Shown: positions 21,132 to 26,046 of the stretch, piece by piece
Layout of the letters: every line of letters starts with the position of its first letter
Position numbering within the stretch: the stretch's first letter is position 1
Assembly (NCBI GenBank): GCA_900095095.1
Contig: FMBT01000674.1
Coordinates: 1-26,046 of the forward strand
Source: Fragilariopsis cylindrus CCMP1102
Taxonomy: Eukaryota > Bacillariophyta > Bacillariophyceae > Bacillariales > Bacillariaceae
Length of the DNA: 26,046 nucleotides
Reading direction: 5' to 3'
Position numbers and translations under genes: made by a program
The notes under the pieces: model-generated
Database searches by the model: none
What the model was told of the DNA's origin: nothing
The model's input: only the letters and a program-made list of their open reading frames with translations

Positions 21132-22361
21132 CTAACCTAATGTAGGATGGATTAGTCCTAAATAACTTCCATCGCCATTCTCATATATTGATTTACCATC
21201 TAATGACATTGCTGGACCATTAAATCCTTCTTCAAATAAACCAATAGATTTAAATTCATTTACTAATTCAGCATGATCTGATATTAATACTGTAATTTTT
21301 TGTTTTGATCCATCGTCGTCGTCGTCGTCATTATTATTAGGTAGTTTTATGGCATTTGCTAATGCTTTTACAAGTGGTAATGCTGCATTTGATGAACCCA
21401 TTAATGGACCAATAACATATGGTCCACCTATCATTTCACGACGTATAATAGCAGCACCAATAATTACTTTATCTTTACCTTTATTATCATTGCCGTGTTT
21501 ATTATTGCTATTCGATGCTGTTGTGGCAGTGGCAGTAGCAACGATTGTTTTAACACCATTCATATCTGTTGGATCATTCTTCATCATGAATGATAATCGT
21601 TTACTACGATCATATCCTGTTGCTTTGGAATCCATTTGTATAATTAAATCTTTAATTTTAGAATCAATCTGCCCACACGACGTTGCTGTTGTCGTAGTAG
21701 TAGTATCGTCATCGACCATCATACTACCAAAGGTCTTGACGTTAATAATACAATCATTTTTATTCTCATCGTCTACATTAAGTAATGGAATATTTCTGGC
21801 TGTATTAATGTCTGTACTAAGTGCTGTAACTTTTCCAACATTTGAAAAACCAAGTTTACGATAGACTGCTTGTCCTGCAGGTGTACAAACTGGTAATAAT
21901 TTTCGAATTGATTTTTTGTCTACTACTGCTGATGCTGATGTAGCATTATCATCATCATCATCAATTGCTTCATTTAATAATAATTTAGCAACACCTTTAC
22001 CTCTTGCATCGGGTGATACTAACATCATACCGAATCCAGCAGCAGAAGCGCCAGTAGCAGAACCATCAGTGGTAGCAGTAGACGAAGGATTCAATTCGAC
22101 TCTTAATAAACTACCGAGCAGTGATACTGATTTTTCTTTTTGGTCATCATTGTCAATATCATTAGTATCAGACTCAGACTCAGACTCAGATGGAACAACA
22201 TATGCGTTAATATCGCCGCCACCTAATAAAAAGTTCCATTGTTGTGGTCCATAGGATGCCATTTCTGTACCAGCCGATAATTTTGATAATAATGGTGTTA
22301 ATGTTGTTGATAGGCTGATCATACTTCCTGATTTTTGTGTATAGCTTACTACATTCACCAT
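21132..22361 (-). CDS. Double-domain GNAT N-acetyltransferase
   Basis: A 409-aa intact frame ending in TAG. The N-terminal GNAT domain contains WNFLLGGGD, MMLVSPDARGKGVAKLLL (acetyl-CoA pyrophosphate loop R-G-K-G-V-A at 120-125) and PAGQAVYRKLGF (161-172), the usual order of GNAT motifs A and B. The C-terminal part (about 235-400) has RLSFMMKND, IIGAAIIRRE, GPLMGSSNAALPLVKAL and a LISDHAELVNEFKSIGLFEE-type ending, as in bacterial YitH-like proteins with a second degenerate GNAT fold. Asp and Ser/Thr homopolymers interrupt both domains. The acceptor of the acetyl group cannot be told. The start at 22361 is the first Met of this frame's conserved part; splicing from an upstream exon (22616-22556) would give a 431-aa form. 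It is divergent from the sideroflexin gene. Confidence 0.8.
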   Translation of the reverse strand: MVNVVSYTQKSGSMISLSTTLTPLLSKLSAGTEMASYGPQQWNFLLGGGDINAYVVPSESESESDTNDIDNDDQKEKSVSLLGSLLRVELNPSSTATTDGSATGASAAGFGMMLVSPDARGKGVAKLLLNEAIDDDDDNATSASAVVDKKSIRKLLPVCTPAGQAVYRKLGFSNVGKVTALSTDINTARNIPLLNVDDENKNDCIINVKTFGSMMVDDDTTTTTTATSCGQIDSKIKDLIIQMDSKATGYDRSKRLSFMMKNDPTDMNGVKTIVATATATTASNSNNKHGNDNKGKDKVIIGAAIIRREMIGGPYVIGPLMGSSNAALPLVKALANAIKLPNNNDDDDDDGSKQKITVLISDHAELVNEFKSIGLFEEGFNGPAMSLDGKSIYENGDGSYLGLIHPTLG

Positions 22362-22555
22362 GATTACTGATTGATTTGACTGAGTTGATTGAGTTGATTG
22401 TGACTTTTAGTATTTCTTTTTTATTCTTATTCTTTGATTTTGATTTTTAATTGTGGATCTATTTATTTTATGAGTTGTTACCGTATATTTGTGTTCGGTT
22501 CGGGAGAAAGATTTTTTATGTGTCGTGTAGTCGTATCGGCTAATTAACAACTTAC

Positions 22556-22616
22556 CGATAAAATCCTGCCTTGTTTGGCGCTCAGGAAGGATTTGCTTCG
22601 TGACTGAACTACTCAT
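22556..22616 (-). other. Possible 5' coding exon of the acetyltransferase
   Basis: Reading leftward on the minus strand, ATG at 22616 opens 20 codons (beginning MSSSVTKQILPE) and then a strong donor, GGTAAGTTG, at 22555. An acceptor CAATCAG ending at 22367 is in the matching phase and would join to ATC-ATG of the main exon, removing a 189-nt intron. An in-frame Met at 22655 is an alternative start. It may instead be an intron in the 5' UTR. Confidence 0.4.
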
Positions 22617-23054
22617 CAATGTTCCTTTATACGGGACTGGTGGATCTGTAAACAATCTTTGATCTAGTCGAGTTAGTCAAATCATAAACATACACAGCTG
22701 AAGCAATTCCTATAATTTACTCTCCTACTTCCGGCGTTCTTCTTTTTTGATGGATGCAATTGCAAGTATTTTGTCATTGATGTCATGTGCTGAATTCTGC
22801 GCGAAAATTTGAATCAAAAGCTCCAACGAGCCAAGGCAAACACAAGAAGTACGTTTTTTATTAAATAACTGCCCAAGAACAACTGAAACTACAAATCAGA
22901 CCAGATCGGCATTTGACAACGACAAAGACTGTGTCTCTCGGAACGCTTTACAATTCAGTACAGTAGTCGTACTGTAGTAGGTTTAACTTTTGAGTCTACA
23001 GTCCTCACAAAAAAATTCTTATCTCGGCAAATTCTTATTTCGACAAATCAAATC
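22617..23054. promoter_or_regulatory. Shared upstream region of a divergent gene pair
   Basis: The acetyltransferase (minus) and sideroflexin (plus) start on opposite sides of this interval, so both promoters should be here. TACAGTA and TACTGTA at about 22957-22973 form an inverted pair. No TATA box can be singled out. Confidence 0.45.
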
Positions 23055-24787
23055 ATGTTCGCTCAGAAATTATTACTAACTCCAACTGCTGCTGCTGCTG
23101 TCACTGGCATCGTTCGTCGTCGTCGTTTTGTGGCTACTACTAATGGACGTAATCGTTTCAAATCATCATCTTCGACAACAACGAAGACAAAATCGACGAC
23201 AGAAGCAACATCCAGTGCTACTACTACTCCAACTGTGGATGAGAGTGTACCAATTGGTGCAAGTTTATTAGCAGCAGTTGCTGGTGTGGGTGTTGTGGCA
23301 ACATCGGCCTATATTGTAGATAAAATGACAGCTGCAACATGTTTACCATTTTCAACCAATGCAAGTGATCAAAGATTTTCACAAGATACATTCCAAGGAC
23401 GATTTTCAAGAATGTTATTAGCATGTGATCCCTATTTATTAATTTATACGGAATCACAAATTCAAAATTCCAAACAAATTTTATTAGATTATGATGCAGG
23501 ATTATTAAAATCAAAAGCAAATGCCGACTACTCAAAATTGAACATCACAAATGAACAAACACATGTATTATGGGAATCACGTCGTATCGTTGAAAGTGCT
23601 ATACATCCAGATACAGGTGAAGTCATACCAAGACCATTTCGTATGTCAGGATATGTACCATGTAATGGACCAATATGTGTATCAATGGTTGCATCATCGT
23701 CCACACTACCAATATTATTTTGGTCATGGATTAATCAAACACAAAATGCATTAGTGAATTATTATGTAAGTAAACTACACGCTATACTATCATTTATCAT
23801 TATAATAAGTAAATTATTGTTCCGAAAGAATTGATCTGATGGACGACGACAAAGCAAGAGAGTCGAGAGAGAGACTTATTGACGACGGTAATGAGCGGAA
23901 AACCAAAACCAAAAACCACTCTGCTTCTATCGTCGTCGTCGTCGTCGTTTTCCCGTCCCCATTCCTTTTCCATGTTCTTTGTTTGTCTGGTGGTGGTTTC
24001 GTCATGTCGTATCCATCACTTTTTTCACTCGTCGTTTTCCAAGGAAATTCTTCTCCTCGTCAAAAATTTTTAACTCGTTCACTCAATCACTTTCTTTTTC
24101 TTTCTTTCTTTCCAATTGTTTTCCTTTTCTTCATCATTCACCAACGCCAATCCCATTTTCGGTTCTTTTTGTATTGTATTATAGAATCGTAATGCATCAT
24201 CACCAATGACAAATGAAACATTAATGATAAGTTATACAGCAGCTGTTGGTTCAGCATTAATTGTTGCATTAGGTTTATCAACATTAGTCCAGAAAAAATT
24301 TCCACCAAAGAAAGCAAAACAAATGATGAAATTTGTTGCATTTCCATCGGCTGTAGTTGCATCATCCTTAAATTGTTATGTAGTACGATCACCTGAAATT
24401 GAGACTGGTATACCGTTAATGGATTGTGATGGTACTATACTATTAAATGAAACAAATGAAACATCCTGTATTGCAGCAAAGTGTGGTGTTGAATCAACAA
24501 CCATATCACGTGCTATATTACAAGCACCTGTATACTTTGTACCATCCATGTTAATGTCATCATTACCTCCGTTACGTAATTTAATAGAAAAATCACCCAA
24601 AACACGTGTACCAATAACAACATTTATGGTATTAACATCATTCGGATTAGGATTACCTGCAACGGTTGCAATATTTCCACAAATATCATCAATATCCTCC
24701 AAGGATGTTGAAACCAAATATCAACATTTAATTAATCCAAAAACTAATAAACCATATGATGTATTTTATTATAATAAAGGATTATAA
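23055..24787 (+). CDS. Sideroflexin (mitochondrial amino-acid/tricarboxylate carrier family)
   Basis: Exons 23055-23765 (237 codons) and 24185-24787, phase-0 junction, intron of 419 nt (GTAAGT...TATAG); product 437 aa. Residues 1-45 are rich in Arg, Ser and Thr without acids, like a mitochondrial presequence. An extra hydrophobic segment (69-88) follows. Family landmarks: DTFQGR (111-116), DPYLLI, HPDTGE (184-189), FRMSGYVPCN, FWSWINQTQNALVNYY across the splice site, then the transmembrane helices and the diagnostic C-terminus VFYYNKGL. Sideroflexins sit in the inner mitochondrial membrane; human SFXN1 carries serine. The usual length is about 320 aa, so the N-terminal ~110 residues are an addition. 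The TAA stop falls exactly where the family ends. Confidence 0.93.
23766..24184 (+). other. Intron of the sideroflexin gene
   Basis: Starts GTAAGTAAAC and ends TATTATAG, after a long C/T-rich stretch (24040-24130). Joining the exons restores the conserved NY-NR segment found in sideroflexins. Short frames inside the intron are not genes. Confidence 0.9.
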
Positions 24788-25598
24788 AATAAATAAAAGA
24801 AGAAAAATAACGGATATGGACACATACATCGACACACAACACGTGAACGAACACGTGGAATAAATTAGGATTCACACACACACAATAACGTTAGTGAGTG
24901 AATGAAGTCGAAAAATAAAGATAAAAAAGAGAAAGTGAAAGAGAAAAAGGAGGAATTATACATGACGAGGAAAAAAAAAGACACACGCTAAATAACGAGA
25001 GAGAAACAGAACAGAACAAATTTTTGGACATTCACAAATGCATTAACAACAAACTTAACTATTATTGATAATTATACATTATTTATTTTGAAGAAATTCC
25101 TCACTGTTTAGCTAGCTAGCTAGTAGTAGCAAGTAGGTAGGTAGGCCGATTTTTTTCTCTTTCGTAGCGTAGCGTAGCTGCTGTTGCTGGTCCTGCTCTG
25201 CTAGAATTGTATTTCGGACGACCAAACAGAATATGCGTACGCACAGCAATGCCGGTTCGCGGCCGTGTATTTGAATAAAAAATTAGTTTTACAAGTAAGT
25301 TAGGCATTTTTTAAATCCCAAAAGTGTAACTGGTTATAATTATTAATAATCCCCCAAATTAGCATAGAGGGGGCAACGAAAAAATAATGTATTTGGGGAC
25401 GCAAAAATGTATTAGGGGACAAAATAGCCCCAAATGAATTCTCAATATAAAAACTAAATCATGCCCAGCATTTTACTAGTATTTGTTAGTGTAGTATAAA
25501 ACAACAACTTTAGCATTAAGTGTATACACCTAAAACAATATTTTTTTGGAGAATTAAACTATGAAGTTTACAATTGACCTATTGGATGAGAACTGTTT

Positions 25599-25632
25599 GT
25601 GAGCCTACTGGTATCTCAAAATGTAGGCTCAC
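25599..25632. repeat. Perfect 10-bp hairpin
   Basis: GTGAGCCTAC (25599-25608) pairs exactly with GTAGGCTCAC (25623-25632) over a 14-nt loop. Confidence 0.85.
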
Positions 25633-25675
25633 ACACAGCACACATTTTAGGGATTTAAAATGTATGTGTTCACAC

Positions 25676-26014
25676 AACAAAATATCTCATTTGAAAGTGT
25701 TGCAGAGGACAACACCAGATGAGTCAGGTGCAAACACCTCCACATAGTATATATGAACATTTTGTTTGCCTCCTACAACTTTTTTGTTCCTGTGGTTGAG
25801 GAATAAAATTTGTTTCTTTTTGGTCAAGTTGAACAACAATTTATCTCATTTGAAAGGGTTGCAGAGGACAACGCCTGATGGATTGGGTGCACTAGCACCC
25901 ACATAGTGTAATAGAACATTATGTTAGCCTCCTACAAGTTTTCTATTCCTATGGTTGAGGTTAGCCTCCTACAAGTTTTCTATTCCTATGGTTGAGGAAT
26001 AAAATTCATTCTGC
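25676..26014. repeat. Two tandem copies of a ~150-bp repeat
   Basis: Copy A (25676-25821) and copy B (25832-26014) share AACAA..ATCTCATTTGAAAG, GTTGCAGAGGACAAC, CACATAGT, GCCTCCTACAA and GTGGTTGAGGAATAAAATT-type blocks in the same order. Copy B contains a perfect 37-bp tandem duplication (25923-25959 and 25960-25996). It may be part of a longer repeat running off the window. Confidence 0.8.
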
Positions 26015-26046
26015 TTTTATGGCAGGCACACAAAAATAAAGGATTT

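Larger units (their letters stand above)
24788..26046. other. Gene-free tail of the window
   Basis: The first ~200 bases, rich in AAATAAA-like signals (24787-24797), are probably the sideroflexin 3' UTR. A (GCTA)n tract lies at 25111-25123, GGGG/CCCC runs at 25350-25435, a hairpin at 25599-25632 and a repeat pair from 25676. No credible gene. Confidence 0.55.

Noticed and set aside
21349..22254. Two plus-strand frames (171 and 112 codons)
   Set aside because: Antisense shadows of the acetyltransferase.
23839..24192. Several frames inside the sideroflexin intron
   Set aside because: The splice sites and the restored protein show this is intron.
1..26046. tRNA or rRNA genes
   Set aside because: I looked for T-loop-like GGTTCGAATCC and paired acceptor stems and found none I could support; a covariance-model scan would settle it.

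Overview
The window is nuclear DNA of a eukaryotic alga, most likely a diatom or a close ochrophyte. Supporting signs: GT-AG introns of about 130-420 nt, AT-rich spacers full of microsatellites, Asn/Gln/Ser/Asp homopolymer runs inside proteins, a secretory-type leader on a lipid-kinase homologue, and at least three protein families whose layout I recognise from diatom gene models (a TPR-like family, a W-Y/RGxE hypothetical family and a tyrosine-kinase-like Ser/Thr kinase family). The species cannot be named from sequence alone.

Layout. 1-2669: no gene; microsatellites, short duplications and one perfect 16-bp inverted repeat. 2670-4226 (-): intact two-exon CTP-dependent lipid kinase (DGK1/SEC59/VTE5 type). 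4227-7916: no gene; a degenerate repeat array and a hairpin element. 7917-17355 (+): four consecutive genes on the same strand that all look broken. They are a TPR-like protein that stops early, a membrane-anchored ERV/ALR-like protein with three in-frame TAA codons and about four frameshifts, a protein kinase with an in-frame TAA and about five reading-frame breaks, and a short-chain dehydrogenase that lacks internal segments and has two in-frame TAA codons. A 222-bp MITE with Stowaway-like ends and a TA target duplication lies between the second and third. 18419-19357 (+): intact conserved hypothetical, flanked by inverted copies of an ~87-bp-period repeat. 21132-22361 (-): intact double-GNAT acetyltransferase, perhaps with an extra 5' exon at 22556-22616. 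23055-24787 (+): intact two-exon sideroflexin. 24788-26046: no gene; a tandem dispersed-repeat pair runs toward the window end.

The intact genes do not form a pathway; this is ordinary eukaryotic gene order, with one divergent pair (GNAT/sideroflexin) sharing a promoter region. The sideroflexin ends in TAA exactly at the family's conserved C-terminus, which shows TAA is a normal stop here, so the TAA codons inside the 8-17 kb genes are best read as damage (or assembly error), not an altered code. The most notable observations are the block of decayed genes, the MITE, the inverted repeat pair and a strongly enriched intergenic TACTGTA/TACAGTA motif.
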